The notes beneath the pieces are model-generated. The model did no database searches. It saw only the letters and a list, made by a program, of their open reading frames with translations, and had not been told where the DNA came from. Both the position numbers and the translations under genes were made by a program. From NCBI RefSeq assembly GCF_001425905.1, contig NZ_LMDY01000012.1:497734-561733 (forward strand): a stretch of DNA of 64,000 nt, given 5' to 3'. Positions 25,797-36,073 of the stretch are shown piece after piece. Origin of the DNA: Methylibium sp. Root1272. GTDB taxonomy: Bacteria > Pseudomonadota > Gammaproteobacteria > Burkholderiales > Burkholderiaceae_C. The first letter of the stretch is position 1, and the number at the start of each line of letters is the position of its first letter.

Positions 25797-25824
25797 TCAA
25801 GGACGAGCGCACAGCGGCCGATAA
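25797..25824 (+). promoter_or_regulatory. Possible sigma-28 promoter for fliST
   Basis: TCAAGGAC (25797-25804), 12 bases, GCCGATAA (25817-25824). The -10 is perfect; the spacer is one base longer than in the other sites. The fliS ATG is about 35 bp downstream. Confidence 0.5.
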
Positions 25825-25859
25825 ACACTCAGCCCCACTCGAATGCCGGACCTTCAGTC

Positions 25860-26294
25860 ATGTTTGCCCAGAGCAGCCCGTTCTCGCCCTCACGCCACCA
25901 CGCTTCCAGCCAGGCCTACAACCTGGTCGGTGTCGAGACCGGCATCGGCGGTGCATCACCGCACCAACTGGTCGCGATGCTGTTCACCGGTCTGCTCGAC
26001 GCCGTGGCCCGTGCGCGCGGCGCGCTGCGCGATGGCCAGATCGAGCGCAAGGCGCACGAACTGAGCCGGGCGGTCCGCATCGTCGAAGAAGGCCTCAAGG
26101 GCGGGCTGAGCCCGGCCGGCGGTGCCTTGAGCGATCAGCTTTCGTCGCTCTACAGCTATGTCACCACGCGACTGATGCAGGCCAACCTGCGCAACGACGA
26201 CGCCGCGCTGGCCGAGTGCGTGAGCCTGATCGAGCCGCTGCGCGACGCGTGGTCGACGATTCGCGCCCAGAGCGACACGCAGGCGGTTCGCTGA
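25860..26294 (+). CDS. fliS: Flagellin export chaperone FliS
   Basis: A 144-residue helical chaperone that holds flagellin before export. Family marks are AYNLVGVETGIGGASPHQLV near residue 19, AMLFTGLLDAVARARGAL and the later LYSYVTTRLMQANLRND. The ATG at 25860 is used because the in-frame extension upstream runs through the predicted promoter. fliT follows by 38 bp. Confidence 0.9.
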   Translation: MFAQSSPFSPSRHHASSQAYNLVGVETGIGGASPHQLVAMLFTGLLDAVARARGALRDGQIERKAHELSRAVRIVEEGLKGGLSPAGGALSDQLSSLYSYVTTRLMQANLRNDDAALAECVSLIEPLRDAWSTIRAQSDTQAVR

Positions 26295-26332
26295 ATGTTC
26301 CGACGACGGTCCATCGACAAGGATGTTTTTCG

Positions 26333-26632
26333 ATGAATACGCCATTGCTGAATTACTACGAAGCCATCGAACGCGCCAGTGAGCAGATGCTCGAGGCGGC
26401 GCGCGGCGGCAACTGGGACCAGGTCGTCAAGCTCGAAGGAGCCTGTGCGGTGCTGATCAATCAGCTCAAGCAGGCTGCGGCGACCCGTGAGCTCGGCGCG
26501 GACGAGCGCCAGCTCAAGACCCGCATCATGAAGCGCATCCTCGTCAACGACGCCGAGGTGCGTACCCTGGCCGAGCCCTGGCTCGAGGATCTCGATCAGC
26601 TTCTGGCCGGCCGGCCGAAGATGCTGCACTGA
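26333..26632 (+). CDS. fliT: FliT-like flagellar chaperone
   Basis: A 99-residue helical protein with NYYEAIERASEQMLEAARGG at its start, in the position of fliT after fliS. FliT proteins bind FliD before export and can repress FlhDC. Similarity in this family is low, so the call rests on size, helical character and gene order. Confidence 0.75.
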   Translation: MNTPLLNYYEAIERASEQMLEAARGGNWDQVVKLEGACAVLINQLKQAAATRELGADERQLKTRIMKRILVNDAEVRTLAEPWLEDLDQLLAGRPKMLH

Positions 26633-26682
26633 TCGATCCCGAACCCCGACCGCCTTCAGACCGCTGCCGAGAGAACCGAGCG

Positions 26683-27438
26683 ATGGAAACGCTGCCGATG
26701 CCGCTGGAGGCCATGAGCGGTTCGCCCCATGGCCTGGGCGAGTTCAGGGTGAGCTCGCCGGCCGAGGTGCTGAGCCTGCTCAAGCAATGCGCCGACGGCA
26801 ACGTGCTGTTGAGCCTCAGCTCCCCCGAGGGCGCCGCGTACACCACCACCGTGTGGGCGCTGGACCCGGCGCGAGGGCTGCTGTGCCTGAGCGCCGACGG
26901 GGGCGACATCAAGCTCCAGCGCCTGCTGGAAAGCGAAGAGGTGGTCGCTGTAGGCTACCTCGACAGCGTCAAGCTGCAGTTCGACCTGCACGACCTGGTG
27001 CTGGTGCACAGCGGACGCGCCAGCGCACTCAATGCGCGCTTCCCGCGCGAGCTCTACCGCTTCCAGCGACGTGGCAGCTACCGCGTGCGTCCGCTGCTCA
27101 ACACCAGTCCGACCGCCACGCTGCGCCATCCGGCGCTGCCCGACATGCAGCTGAGCCTGCGGGTGCTCGACGTGAGCATCGGTGGCGTCGCGCTGTTCCT
27201 GCCGGACGACGTCCCCCCGATCGAACCGGGCGTGCAGATCGCCCGGGTTCAGGTCGACCTGGACGGCGACACCCGCCTGCAGAGCGGCCTGGTCGTCCAT
27301 CACGTGACGCTGCTGCACCACGAGTCGCGCGGTGCGCGGCTGGGCTGCGAGATGCTGAATCTCGGCGGCGAGGGCGAGCGCGCGCTGCAGCGCTACATCG
27401 ACCAGACCCAGAAGCGGCGGCGCCTGCTGTCCTTGTGA
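26683..27438 (+). CDS. YcgR-like c-di-GMP flagellar brake (PilZ domain)
   Basis: A 251-residue protein with an N-terminal YcgR domain (about 20-125) and a C-terminal PilZ domain (about 128-245). The c-di-GMP-binding set is present: RRGSYR near residue 132 and, about forty residues later, DVSIGGVALF. When loaded with c-di-GMP such proteins act on the motor and slow swimming. Its place at the end of the fliD operon supports this. A short CCGACCC-CT-GGGTCGG hairpin follows at 27455-27470. Confidence 0.85.
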   Translation: METLPMPLEAMSGSPHGLGEFRVSSPAEVLSLLKQCADGNVLLSLSSPEGAAYTTTVWALDPARGLLCLSADGGDIKLQRLLESEEVVAVGYLDSVKLQFDLHDLVLVHSGRASALNARFPRELYRFQRRGSYRVRPLLNTSPTATLRHPALPDMQLSLRVLDVSIGGVALFLPDDVPPIEPGVQIARVQVDLDGDTRLQSGLVVHHVTLLHHESRGARLGCEMLNLGGEGERALQRYIDQTQKRRRLLSL

Positions 27439-27545
27439 CGGTCTGGCAGGCCCACCGACCCCTGGGTCGGGGCCGCCGGCGGCAGTGTTTTCCACAGTCG
27501 AGACAGCCCGCTCGTGCGCCTGCTTGACCTTACACTCCGTGACAG

Positions 27546-30500
27546 TTGTGCCAGGCCCCTTGCCTGTCCGAGCAGTCGTTGTCCGAGCCCGTGCCTTTGG
27601 TCACTCCCGCTGCCCTTCCTGCCCAGCCGCCACCGGTGAGCGCAGCCGACGCCGTGGTTCTGTGGCACGGCTTTCTCGACACACTGATCGACCCCCTGCT
27701 GATGCTCGACGCGCAGGCGCGCGTCCGGTTCGCCAACACGGCCGCCTTGCGGCTGTTCCCGTTCGAGCCGGGCATGCCGCTGGAAGACCTGCCGCCGGTG
27801 ATCGACGGCGGTCTGGTGTCCTGGGTGCTCGATGTGCTCGAAGGACGGGCGGACGAGCTGTTGAGCAGTTTTCCCGACGCTGCGCTCAGCCAGCTCAGCG
27901 CCCAGCGCTGGGCCCTGCGCTTGCCGGCGCCCGCCCGGCGCGAGCGCGTGGCGGCTGCAACGCAGGCTGCGGCGGAACCGCTCACCGAGGTGCGTCGTTT
28001 GTACTGGCACTCGCCGTTTCCGGCCACGCTGGAGGACGGGAGTTTCCGTCTCGTCGACGTCAACCAGGCCTTCGTCGATTACACCGGCTGGTCGCGCAAC
28101 CGCCTCGTCGGCATGGACACACTGACGCTGGTGCCGATCGAGGACCATCTTCTCTGGGAATCCACGCGCGACCCGCCGGAAGGCGCTGAACTGCCGGCGC
28201 TGATGGAGCGCCGCCTGGTCGACGCCCAGGGGCGTGATCGCTGGTTCCGCGGGGCGCGGCGCCAGGTCACGGACACCGAGGGCCGCGTGCTGTGCCTGAC
28301 GGTGATGCAGGACTGCACCGCCGAGCGGGCAGCCCGAGAGCGGGCCGAGCGTTCGCTCAGCGAGCTCGATCAGTGGTTCGAGCTCAGCCCGGTCGGCATG
28401 CTGGCCTTCGACGGTGCCGGCCTCGTGTTGCGCAGCAACGCCGTCTTCGAGGCCCTGGTCGGTCGGGTGCCGGTGCTGCTGAGCGAGGCGCCCCCCGGGC
28501 TGAACGATCTCCTGGGCTGGCATGGACCGCGCAGCCTCGGCGCGCTGCAGCCGGGTGGCGAGGCCGCCGAGCGGCGCGGCTGGGTGGCGGCCCTGCCGGG
28601 CGCGCGTTCGCGCTCCCCGCGCCACCTGCGCGCACGGGTGCGCTGCACCGACGCCGTGGCCGGCAGCGAACCGCGCTATATCGCGGTGATCGAGGACCTC
28701 AGCGCCGAGCAGGCGCTCGATCTGGCGCAGGCCCAGCTCGGGGCGCTGGTCGACGCGGCCGGCGTCGGCGTGGCGTTGCAGAGCGTCAGCCGCGATCTGG
28801 TGCTGTCCGATTCGCTGCCCGAGTTCGAGCGGCTGCAGCGCGCGTTGCGCGCCGGCGAAGCTGCCCAGGCGCGCTATGCGATCCGCCATCCCGAGCTGGG
28901 CATGCGCTGGCTGCTCACGCGCGTGTCGCCACGGCCGGACGGCGATGGCGACCCCTCGGTGGTCACGCTCGATGTCACGGAACAGGAACACAGCCGCACG
29001 CGCAGCGAGGAACTGCTGCGCGAGCTGAGCAGCATCCTCGAGAGCTCGAGTGCCGGCATCGCCTACCTGCGCGGCAACACGCTGGTGCGCTGCAATCGCA
29101 GCTTCGAGCGGATGCTCGGCACCACTTCCGGCGCCGTGGCCGGGTGCAGCGTGCGCGAGCTGTTCGCCGGGCAGCCGCAGGCGCGACTCGCGGTGGAAGA
29201 CGCCGAGCTGGCGTTGCTGGAGTCCGGCGTCTACGAGACGGAGATCGAGATCCTGCTGCCGCAGCACGAGCCGCACTGGGTGTCGCTGGCGGCACGCCGG
29301 ATCGGCGCTCCCGGCCCCGACGCCGAGGTGGTGGCGGTGCTGTCGGACATCACCCGCCTGAAGCGGCAGCAGGCTCAGTTGGAGCGCCTCGCCGACGAGC
29401 GCGAGCGCACGGAGTCGGCGATGGCGCAGCAGGCCGAACTCACCCGGGCCATCCTCGACTCGGTGTTCGTCGGCATCGTCACCGTGGGGCAGGGCGGCAT
29501 CGAGTGGATGAACCGTTCGGCGCGCCGGATGTTCGGCGGTGACCTGGCCGACTTCCAGCACTTCCCCTTGTGCTGCGTGGCGACCAGCGATCCCCAGCAC
29601 CCGTTCCGCCAGGTCGATGCGCGGCTGGCGTCGCCCGACCTGCGCACCGAGGCGGGAGCCAACAGCTTCGAATGCCGCGTGCAGGCACGAGACGGGCGCG
29701 CCTTCTGGGTGGTCGGCAACGTGGTCGCCACCGGCGACGCCGAGCAACCCCAGCTCACCTATGCCTTGCTCGATATCGACCGGCGCCGCCGGGCCGAGGC
29801 GCGCAGTGCGCAAGCGCAGGCCTCGCTGCAGCGGGTCATCGACCTGGCGCCGCTGGCCATCGCCCTGTTCGACGCGGCCAGCGGCGAGTTGCGGCAGGCC
29901 AATCCGCAGGTCGCCGCCGCGGCCGGCCTGCCGAGCGAGATGCTGGTCGGCCGCCGGCCGGAGGAATTGCCGTTGCCGATCAGCGGTGAAGTGATCCGTG
30001 CCGACCTGCAGGCGGCGCTCGAGGCCGGCCAGGGGGGCGACGTGACGCTGCGCGAGTACCGTTTCGAGCACGAAGGGCGCCCGCTGGTCTGGGAGGCGCG
30101 CTACCTGCCGCTCGGGCAGCCCGGCGAGGTGCCGGACGAGGTGCTGCTGGTGGCGGTCGACGTGACCGAGCAGCGCGCCGCCCAGGCGGCGCGCCTCGAG
30201 GCCGCGATCGCGCAGCGCGAGATGCTCGTGAAGGAGGTCCATCACCGCATCAAGAACAACCTGCAGGGCGTGGCCGGCCTGCTGACGCAGATCGCGCAGC
30301 GGCGCCCCGAGGTGGCGCCGGCCATCCACGAGGCCGTGGCCCAGGTGCAGGCGATCGCCCAGGTGTATGGACTGCAGGTGGGCTCGCAGGGACCGGTGCA
30401 ACTGGCCAGCCTGGTCGGCGCGATCTCGACCAACCTGCAGCGCGGCAGCGACCGGACCATCACCGTGGCGCTGCCGGACGGCGAGGCACCACGATGGGCC

Positions 30501-30842
30501 CTGCCCGAGGCTGAGGCGATCCCGATCGCGCTGACGCTCAACGAACTGCTGGGCAATGCACTGAAGCACGGCAGCGGCGCGGTCGAGTGCCGGCTCGTCA
30601 GTGCGGCCGAGGAAGCGCGCATCGAGATCCGCAACGAGGGCAGACTGCCGGAGGGCTTCAGCCTCGACCGGGTGGCCGCGGGGGTTTACGGACTGGGGCT
30701 AGTGCGGGCCCTGCTGCCGCGGCGCAGCGCCACCTTCGGTCTGGCGCCGGATGCCGGGGGAGTACTGGCCTGCGTGAGCCTGCGCCCGCCGGGCCTGGTG
30801 TCGCTGGAGCCTCAGTCGTCCGACATCGGTGTACCGTCATGA
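27546..30842 (+). CDS. Multi-PAS sensor histidine kinase, HisKA_2 type
   Basis: Up to 1098 residues with no predicted membrane span, so probably cytoplasmic. About seven PAS-like repeats fill residues 35-890. The kinase core follows: VKEVHHRIKNNLQ with the phospho-acceptor His near 899-900, then an ATPase domain with NELLGNALKHG and YGLGLVRAL. HisKA_2 kinases often pair with unusual regulators, and the next gene is an ANTAR-type regulator. The start is uncertain: the longest frame opens with TTG at 27546, GTG at 27591 and 27636 are alternatives, and the first ATG comes far into the first PAS repeat. No clear ribosome-binding site was found. Confidence 0.82.
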   Translation: MCQAPCLSEQSLSEPVPLVTPAALPAQPPPVSAADAVVLWHGFLDTLIDPLLMLDAQARVRFANTAALRLFPFEPGMPLEDLPPVIDGGLVSWVLDVLEGRADELLSSFPDAALSQLSAQRWALRLPAPARRERVAAATQAAAEPLTEVRRLYWHSPFPATLEDGSFRLVDVNQAFVDYTGWSRNRLVGMDTLTLVPIEDHLLWESTRDPPEGAELPALMERRLVDAQGRDRWFRGARRQVTDTEGRVLCLTVMQDCTAERAARERAERSLSELDQWFELSPVGMLAFDGAGLVLRSNAVFEALVGRVPVLLSEAPPGLNDLLGWHGPRSLGALQPGGEAAERRGWVAALPGARSRSPRHLRARVRCTDAVAGSEPRYIAVIEDLSAEQALDLAQAQLGALVDAAGVGVALQSVSRDLVLSDSLPEFERLQRALRAGEAAQARYAIRHPELGMRWLLTRVSPRPDGDGDPSVVTLDVTEQEHSRTRSEELLRELSSILESSSAGIAYLRGNTLVRCNRSFERMLGTTSGAVAGCSVRELFAGQPQARLAVEDAELALLESGVYETEIEILLPQHEPHWVSLAARRIGAPGPDAEVVAVLSDITRLKRQQAQLERLADERERTESAMAQQAELTRAILDSVFVGIVTVGQGGIEWMNRSARRMFGGDLADFQHFPLCCVATSDPQHPFRQVDARLASPDLRTEAGANSFECRVQARDGRAFWVVGNVVATGDAEQPQLTYALLDIDRRRRAEARSAQAQASLQRVIDLAPLAIALFDAASGELRQANPQVAAAAGLPSEMLVGRRPEELPLPISGEVIRADLQAALEAGQGGDVTLREYRFEHEGRPLVWEARYLPLGQPGEVPDEVLLVAVDVTEQRAAQAARLEAAIAQREMLVKEVHHRIKNNLQGVAGLLTQIAQRRPEVAPAIHEAVAQVQAIAQVYGLQVGSQGPVQLASLVGAISTNLQRGSDRTITVALPDGEAPRWALPEAEAIPIALTLNELLGNALKHGSGAVECRLVSAAEEARIEIRNEGRLPEGFSLDRVAAGVYGLGLVRALLPRRSATFGLAPDAGGVLACVSLRPPGLVSLEPQSSDIGVPS

Positions 30843-30900
30843 GCCAGATCGGCAAGGGCGCGGATCATGGCGCGGTCAAGGCCTTCGAGGGGAAACGTTT

Positions 30901-31497
30901 TTGAGCAGCAAGGGCAAGATTCTCGTCGTCGATGACGACAGACTGGTGCTGGCGACGCTGACGCACGGCTTGTCCGCAGCGGGCTACGCCGTGGTCGATG
31001 CCGACAACGGCGACGACGCCATCCTCGAGGCGCGAACGCGTCGACCGGACCTGGCGCTGCTCGACATCCGCATGGAGGGCAAGAGCGGATTCGATGTCGC
31101 CGCCTACCTGCGCGAGCACGGCAGCGTGCCGTTCATGTTCCTGTCGGCCTTCTCCGACGCAGCCACGGTGGCGCAGGTGCGGGCCCTTGGCGCGCTGGAC
31201 CACCTGATCAAGCCGGTCGACATGCGGCAGATCCTGCCGGCGGTCGAGGCGGCGTTCAAGCGCATCCGCGGCGGGGCCGAACCGGTCGCCGAGGCCGGTA
31301 CGCCGCGTTTGCGCGATCCGCTGTCCGATCCGGTGGCCATCGCGGTCGGTGTGGTGATGCATCGGCACTCGCTGCCGCGTGCCGTGGCGCTGGAGCGGCT
31401 GCGCCGGCTGGCGACGCATCACGGGCGGGCGCTGGAGGCCGAGTGCGAGCAGATCCTGGCTGCGGTCGAGCTGCTGTCGGCGCCCGCGGCGCCGTGA
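30901..31497 (+). CDS. Response regulator with REC and ANTAR RNA-binding domains
   Basis: A 198-residue protein. The receiver covers about residues 5-118 (ILVVDDDRLV; phospho-Asp in LALLDIRMEG; Lys in LIKPVD). The C-terminal 55 residues (DPVAIAVGVVMHRHSL and the helices after it) fit the three-helix ANTAR fold, which binds two-hexaloop RNA and blocks termination, as in AmiR and NasT. A TTG at 30901 with GAGGGG nine bases upstream is the most plausible start; a frame extension back into the kinase gene is also open. The partner kinase is directly upstream. The target RNA is not evident here. Confidence 0.8.
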   Translation: MSSKGKILVVDDDRLVLATLTHGLSAAGYAVVDADNGDDAILEARTRRPDLALLDIRMEGKSGFDVAAYLREHGSVPFMFLSAFSDAATVAQVRALGALDHLIKPVDMRQILPAVEAAFKRIRGGAEPVAEAGTPRLRDPLSDPVAIAVGVVMHRHSLPRAVALERLRRLATHHGRALEAECEQILAAVELLSAPAAP

Positions 31498-31526
31498 ACC
31501 GAGTGGCCGTCTTGGCGTCGATCGTT

Positions 31527-32801
31527 TCAGGTGGACAGTGTGAAGTAGAAGCGGGCTCCGCGATCGACCTCGGCTTCCGCCCAGATCTCGCCGCCATGGC
31601 GTTGCACGATGCGCCGCACCGAGGCCAGGCCGACCCCGGTGCCGGCGAAATCGCTGCTGCTGTGCAGCCGCTGGAACACGCCGAACAGCCGGTCGATGAA
31701 GCGCATGTCGAAGCCGGCGCCGTTGTCGGCCACGCAAAACGCGCTGCGCTCACCTTCGACCACGCGGCCCAGGTCGATCCGGGCGACCTGGCGCTGGGCG
31801 CTGTATTTCCAGGCGTTGCCGAGCAGGTTCTCGAGCACCACCCGCAGCAGGGTCGGGTCGCCGGTGACCAGCAGACCGGGCGCGATGCGGGCATCGACGC
31901 GGCGCTCCGGCGCCTGGCGCTGCAGGTCTTCGATCACGTAGCTCGCGAGCTGCGACAGGTCGACCGTCTGGCGTGCCAGCGGCAGCGCACTGAGTCGCGA
32001 CAGCGCCAGCAGCGCGTCGATCATGCCGTTCATGCGGGCCGCGGCCCCGAGCACGCGGTCGAGGTGGTCGTTGCCGACGCGATCGAGCAGGCGACCGTAG
32101 TCCTCCTTGACGATTTTCGTGAAGCCCTCGACCACCCGGATCGGTGCGCGCAGGTCGTGCGATACCAGGGTGCCGAACGACGCCGCATCCTCGTCCGCGG
32201 TGGCCGGCAGCGGGCGGGCGGGCGGCAGAAGCGTCGCGCTGCCCTCATGGCCGGCGAAGCGGCCCGACTCGTCGAGGCACACGCACGCCTTCAGTCGCCA
32301 GCGTTGCAGCGGTCCACCGCCGGGCGCAGCGAGCCCGACCTCGAGTGCGTGGAAATCGGCTTCCGACTCGAGCGCCTGGCGCAGCCCCGGCATCGACGCC
32401 GCGTCGAACAGCTGCCAGAACGCCTGACTGTCCTGGCCGGCGTGCAGTGCATGATCGGCAGGCAGCGCCGTGGCGCGCAACGCGGTCAGGCGGTGCTGGG
32501 CGTCGGTGCGCCACAGCGGGCCGTCGATCAGGCCGAGCAGGCGTCGCACACGGGCGCGCTCGTCGCGCAGGGCAGCGGCGTCTCGCCGCTGGCGCTGTTG
32601 CCAGGCCAGCAGGCCGAGCAGGACGGTCAGTGCCAGCAGCGCGCCGACCAGCAACAGACCGAAGTCATGCCAGGCCGGCCCCCCGGCGGCGTCAACGGCA
32701 GCTCGCGCGCCGACCGGCATCAGCAACGCACCGAGTCCGATGCTCGAGGCTTCTGCGGTCCGGGACGGTGTGCGCCTGTGGTCGTCGTCAATCGAAATCA
32801 T
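31527..32801 (-). CDS. PAS-type sensor histidine kinase
   Basis: A 424-residue kinase. One membrane span lies near residues 48-70, then a degenerate PAS region (about 85-195). The HisKA motif is FGTLVSHDLRAPIRVVEGF, like that of bacteriophytochrome-type kinases, and the ATPase part carries LENLLGNAWKYS, DNGAGFDMRF and GTGVGLASVRRI. The ATG at 32801 avoids an extension without family character. It converges with the ANTAR regulator and diverges from the hybrid kinase; its own regulator is not obvious. Confidence 0.83.
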   Translation of the reverse strand: MISIDDDHRRTPSRTAEASSIGLGALLMPVGARAAVDAAGGPAWHDFGLLLVGALLALTVLLGLLAWQQRQRRDAAALRDERARVRRLLGLIDGPLWRTDAQHRLTALRATALPADHALHAGQDSQAFWQLFDAASMPGLRQALESEADFHALEVGLAAPGGGPLQRWRLKACVCLDESGRFAGHEGSATLLPPARPLPATADEDAASFGTLVSHDLRAPIRVVEGFTKIVKEDYGRLLDRVGNDHLDRVLGAAARMNGMIDALLALSRLSALPLARQTVDLSQLASYVIEDLQRQAPERRVDARIAPGLLVTGDPTLLRVVLENLLGNAWKYSAQRQVARIDLGRVVEGERSAFCVADNGAGFDMRFIDRLFGVFQRLHSSSDFAGTGVGLASVRRIVQRHGGEIWAEAEVDRGARFYFTLST

Positions 32802-33025
32802 GTGATCGATTGTAGAAGTCGCATCCGTGAACGATTGCCGCGGCGGGGCTTCGGCGTGGCGACGGCACGCCGGCACACGACCGGACGGGCGGTGGCGCCT
32901 TTGCGCCCGGCACCGGGCCGCGCCACACTCGCCGACATGCGAATCTCTTCGATCCGCCCCGTCGGCCGACCCGGATGCAAGGCGTCCGCATCGACGCAGC
33001 GGGTTCTTGCGTCGAGGGCGGCTCG

Positions 33026-36000
33026 ATGAGCAACGAACACGTCGACTCGCAGTTCGAGCGCGCCGCGACAGAGGCGCGCGCCGCGGTCGACCGCCGGGTG
33101 CTGCGGCCTTTGCGCGACCTGGCAGTGGCGCGCAAGCTCGCGCTGATCGTGTTCCTGCTGGTCGGGGTGGTCGTCGGCCTCGTCTACCTCAGCAAGCTCA
33201 GCTCCGACATCCTGTCCGGCGTGCGCGCCTACGTGGCCGGTGACGGCCTGTGGGCCAAGGGAAATCGCGACGCGGTGTTCTACTTGGTGCGCTATGCACA
33301 GACCCACGAGGAAGCCGATTACCGCCAGTACGCCGCGGCGCTGTCCGTGACGCTGGGGGATCGGCAGGCTCGACTGGAACTGGAGAAGCCCGATTTCGAC
33401 TACGACGTGGCGTATGCGGGCTTCCTGGCCGGGCGCAACCACCCCGACGACATCGACAGCCTGATCTGGCTGTTCCGGACTTTCCGCAACCTGAGCTACA
33501 TGGACCGCGTGATCAAGCTCTGGACCCGCGGCGACGAGGAGATGGCCTTGCTGCGTGTCTACGGCGACACGATCCGCACGCAGGTGCTGAACGGCAGCCT
33601 GAGTCCAGCGCACGCGGTGCTGCTGGTCGGTGAGATCGAGGTGCTCAATCGTCGCCTCGTGCCGATCGAGGACGCTTTCTCCACCGTACTGGGGGAGGCC
33701 AGCCGCTGGATTGCCCAGTTGCTGTTCGCCCTGATGCTGGTGACGGCCTGCGGATTGCTGACCCTGGGGCTGGTGGTCGCCGGCTATCTGACGCGGCGCA
33801 TCAACCGCCAGATCGACGGATTGCGCTCGGGCGCACTGCGCATTGCGGATGACGACTTCGAGCAACCGGTGGAGGTCGTTTCCGACGACGAACTGGGCCG
33901 GCTCGCTGCCACCTTCAACAGCATGCAGGCCCGGCTGCGGCAGCATCGCAGCGCCATCGAGGCCAGCGCAGCCGAGTTGCAGCAGGCCACCACCGCCGCC
34001 CAGGCGCTGGCGCTGCAGGCCGAGACTGCGAGCCAGGCCAAGAGCCAGTTCATGGCGACGATGAGCCACGAGATCCGCACGCCGATGAACGGTGTGCTCG
34101 GCATGACCGAACTGCTGCTGGGCACGTCGCTCGATTCGAGGCAGCGGCGCTTTGCGCAGGCCGTCTACCGCTCCGGCGAGAGCCTGCTCGAGATCATCAA
34201 CGACATCCTCGACTTTTCGAAGATCGAGGCCGGCAAGCTGGAGCTGGCGCCGGCCGACTTCACGCCGCGGGCCCTGGTCGAGGACGTGCTGGAACTGCTG
34301 GCGCCGCGAGCCCAGGAGCGCGGACTGGAGTTGAGCTTCCGCGAAGAGCCCGGCCTGCCGCCGGCCCTGCATGGCGATGCGCTGCGGCTGCGCCAGGTGC
34401 TCACGAACCTGGTCGCCAATGCGATCAAGTTCACCGAGCACGGCGAGGTGGTCGTCGAGATGCGCCGTGCCGAGCCGACCGCCGCGGAGGCCGCCCTGGC
34501 CGCCGAGGACCGGCTGTGGGTCGAGCTGTGCGTGCGCGACACCGGGATCGGCATCCCCCCCGAGGCCCTGTCACGGCTCTTCATCGCCTTCAGCCAGGCC
34601 AGCAGCGGCATGGCGCGGCGCTATGGCGGCACCGGTCTGGGGCTGGCGATCTCGCGCCAGCTGGTCGAACTGATGTCCGGCTCGATCACGGTCCGCAGCC
34701 AGCCGGGGGTGGGCTCGCGGTTCTGCGTGCGGCTGCCGCTGCTGCCGGCCTCCAGCGATGTCGAGGTCGATATGCTCGACCTGCACGACATGCCGGCGCT
34801 GCGCGTGCTCGTGGTCGATGACAACGAGACCAATCGCACGGTGCTCGAGAACCTGCTCGGGGCCTGGGGCATGGAGGTCGTGGTGGCGAACGACGGCGTG
34901 CACGCCCTGGAGCGGCTGTACGCCGAGCGCGACGCCGCGCGCAGCTTCGACATCGCGCTGATCGACATGAAGATGCCGCGGCTCGACGGCCTGCAACTGG
35001 CCGGCCAGATCTCGACCGAGCCGGACTTCGCGGACATGAAGCTGATCATGCTGTCGTCGATGAGCTCGCCCGACGACGCCAAGCGGGCGCAGGCCGTGGG
35101 TTTCAAGCGCTTCGTCAACAAGCCGGTGCGCAAGGCCGAGCTGCGCCAGGCGATCCTCGGCGTGTCCGGAGTCGCCGGTGCCGGTGGCGGCTCGTCGCGC
35201 AAGATCGCGGCCCACATCCTGGTGGTCGAGGACAATCCCGTGAACCAGGAAGTGATCGGGCAGATGCTGCGCCACTTCGGTTGCCGCGTACAGCTGGCCT
35301 CGTCGGCGCTCGAAGGCTTGCGTGCCTTGTGCGCCGAGCGCTTCGACCTGATCATGATGGACATCCAGATGCCGGGCATGGACGGTGTCGAGGCGCTCGG
35401 CTGGTTCCGCCGCGGCCCTGGCGAGCGCTTTGCCTTCCGCACGCCACCCACCACGCCGGTGGTCGCGGTGACCGCCAATGCATTGGGGGGCGACCGCGAG
35501 CGATTCCTCGGCCTCGGATTCGACGAATACCTTTCCAAACCCTTCCGGCAAAGCCAGTTGCACACCATGCTGTCACAACGCCTGAACATTCCCGACACCG
35601 GGGCGGGAGAGCTGACGCCGGCTCCGGTCGAGCCAGCGTCCCCCGTGGCCCCGGCGAGCCCCCCTGTCGCGACGGCCGGAGCACTGGATGCCCAGGCCCT
35701 GCAGCGGCTGCGTGACCTCGATCCAACCGGGGCGAACCGGCTGCTGGAGCGCGTCGTGCAGGCGTTCGAGACGTCGACGGGACGTCTGCTGCCGCAGCTC
35801 GACGAAGCGCATGCGGCGGGCGACCTCGACGGCGTGAAGCATGTCGCCCATACCCTGAAATCCTCGTCGGCCAGCATCGGGGCGCTCAAGTTGTCCTCCC
35901 TGTGTGCCGACATCGAAGGCATGATTCGCAACAACGAGGTGCAGGCCCTGGGGCCGCGCGTCGCGGCGCTGCGCGCCGAGATCGCGTCGGTTCGTGGCAG

Positions 36001-36031
36001 CCTGCACGCTCTGTTGCTGCCTGCCGCCTGA
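33026..36031 (+). CDS. Hybrid sensor kinase with HAMP, two receivers and Hpt
   Basis: A 1001-residue inner-membrane protein. Two spans (about 38-55 and 228-253) flank a periplasmic region; HAMP follows at about 250-305. HisKA has His348 in [12 protein letters not shown]; the ATPase domain has [13 protein letters not shown] and [12 protein letters not shown]. Receiver 1 has Asp647 ([11 protein letters not shown]), receiver 2 has Asp779 ([11 protein letters not shown]), and the C-terminal Hpt has His942 in [12 protein letters not shown]. All phosphorelay residues are present. GAGGGCGG precedes the ATG at 33026; an upstream ATG at 32975 is less likely. The REC-GGDEF-EAL gene follows 42 bp later and may be its target. 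Confidence 0.88.
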   Translation: MSNEHVDSQFERAATEARAAVDRRVLRPLRDLAVARKLALIVFLLVGVVVGLVYLSKLSSDILSGVRAYVAGDGLWAKGNRDAVFYLVRYAQTHEEADYRQYAAALSVTLGDRQARLELEKPDFDYDVAYAGFLAGRNHPDDIDSLIWLFRTFRNLSYMDRVIKLWTRGDEEMALLRVYGDTIRTQVLNGSLSPAHAVLLVGEIEVLNRRLVPIEDAFSTVLGEASRWIAQLLFALMLVTACGLLTLGLVVAGYLTRRINRQIDGLRSGALRIADDDFEQPVEVVSDDELGRLAATFNSMQARLRQHRSAIEASAAELQQATTAAQALALQAETASQAKSQFMATMSHEIRTPMNGVLGMTELLLGTSLDSRQRRFAQAVYRSGESLLEIINDILDFSKIEAGKLELAPADFTPRALVEDVLELLAPRAQERGLELSFREEPGLPPALHGDALRLRQVLTNLVANAIKFTEHGEVVVEMRRAEPTAAEAALAAEDRLWVELCVRDTGIGIPPEALSRLFIAFSQASSGMARRYGGTGLGLAISRQLVELMSGSITVRSQPGVGSRFCVRLPLLPASSDVEVDMLDLHDMPALRVLVVDDNETNRTVLENLLGAWGMEVVVANDGVHALERLYAERDAARSFDIALIDMKMPRLDGLQLAGQISTEPDFADMKLIMLSSMSSPDDAKRAQAVGFKRFVNKPVRKAELRQAILGVSGVAGAGGGSSRKIAAHILVVEDNPVNQEVIGQMLRHFGCRVQLASSALEGLRALCAERFDLIMMDIQMPGMDGVEALGWFRRGPGERFAFRTPPTTPVVAVTANALGGDRERFLGLGFDEYLSKPFRQSQLHTMLSQRLNIPDTGAGELTPAPVEPASPVAPASPPVATAGALDAQALQRLRDLDPTGANRLLERVVQAFETSTGRLLPQLDEAHAAGDLDGVKHVAHTLKSSSASIGALKLSSLCADIEGMIRNNEVQALGPRVAALRAEIASVRGSLHALLLPAA

Positions 36032-36073
36032 CCCGGATCCACGACCCACGCGCTGCCGATCAAGAATTCACCC

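Noticed and set aside
27393-30569. A 1058-residue open frame on the minus strand opposite the multi-PAS kinase.
   Set aside because: High-GC shadow: composition is rich in Arg, Gln, His and Leu without motifs, while the plus strand has clear kinase domains.
36050-36066. GCCGATCA before the REC-PAS-GGDEF-EAL gene as a sigma-28 -10 box.
   Set aside because: No -35 element stands at 11-12 bases, and the gene is 42 bp from the hybrid kinase gene, so an operon is simpler.
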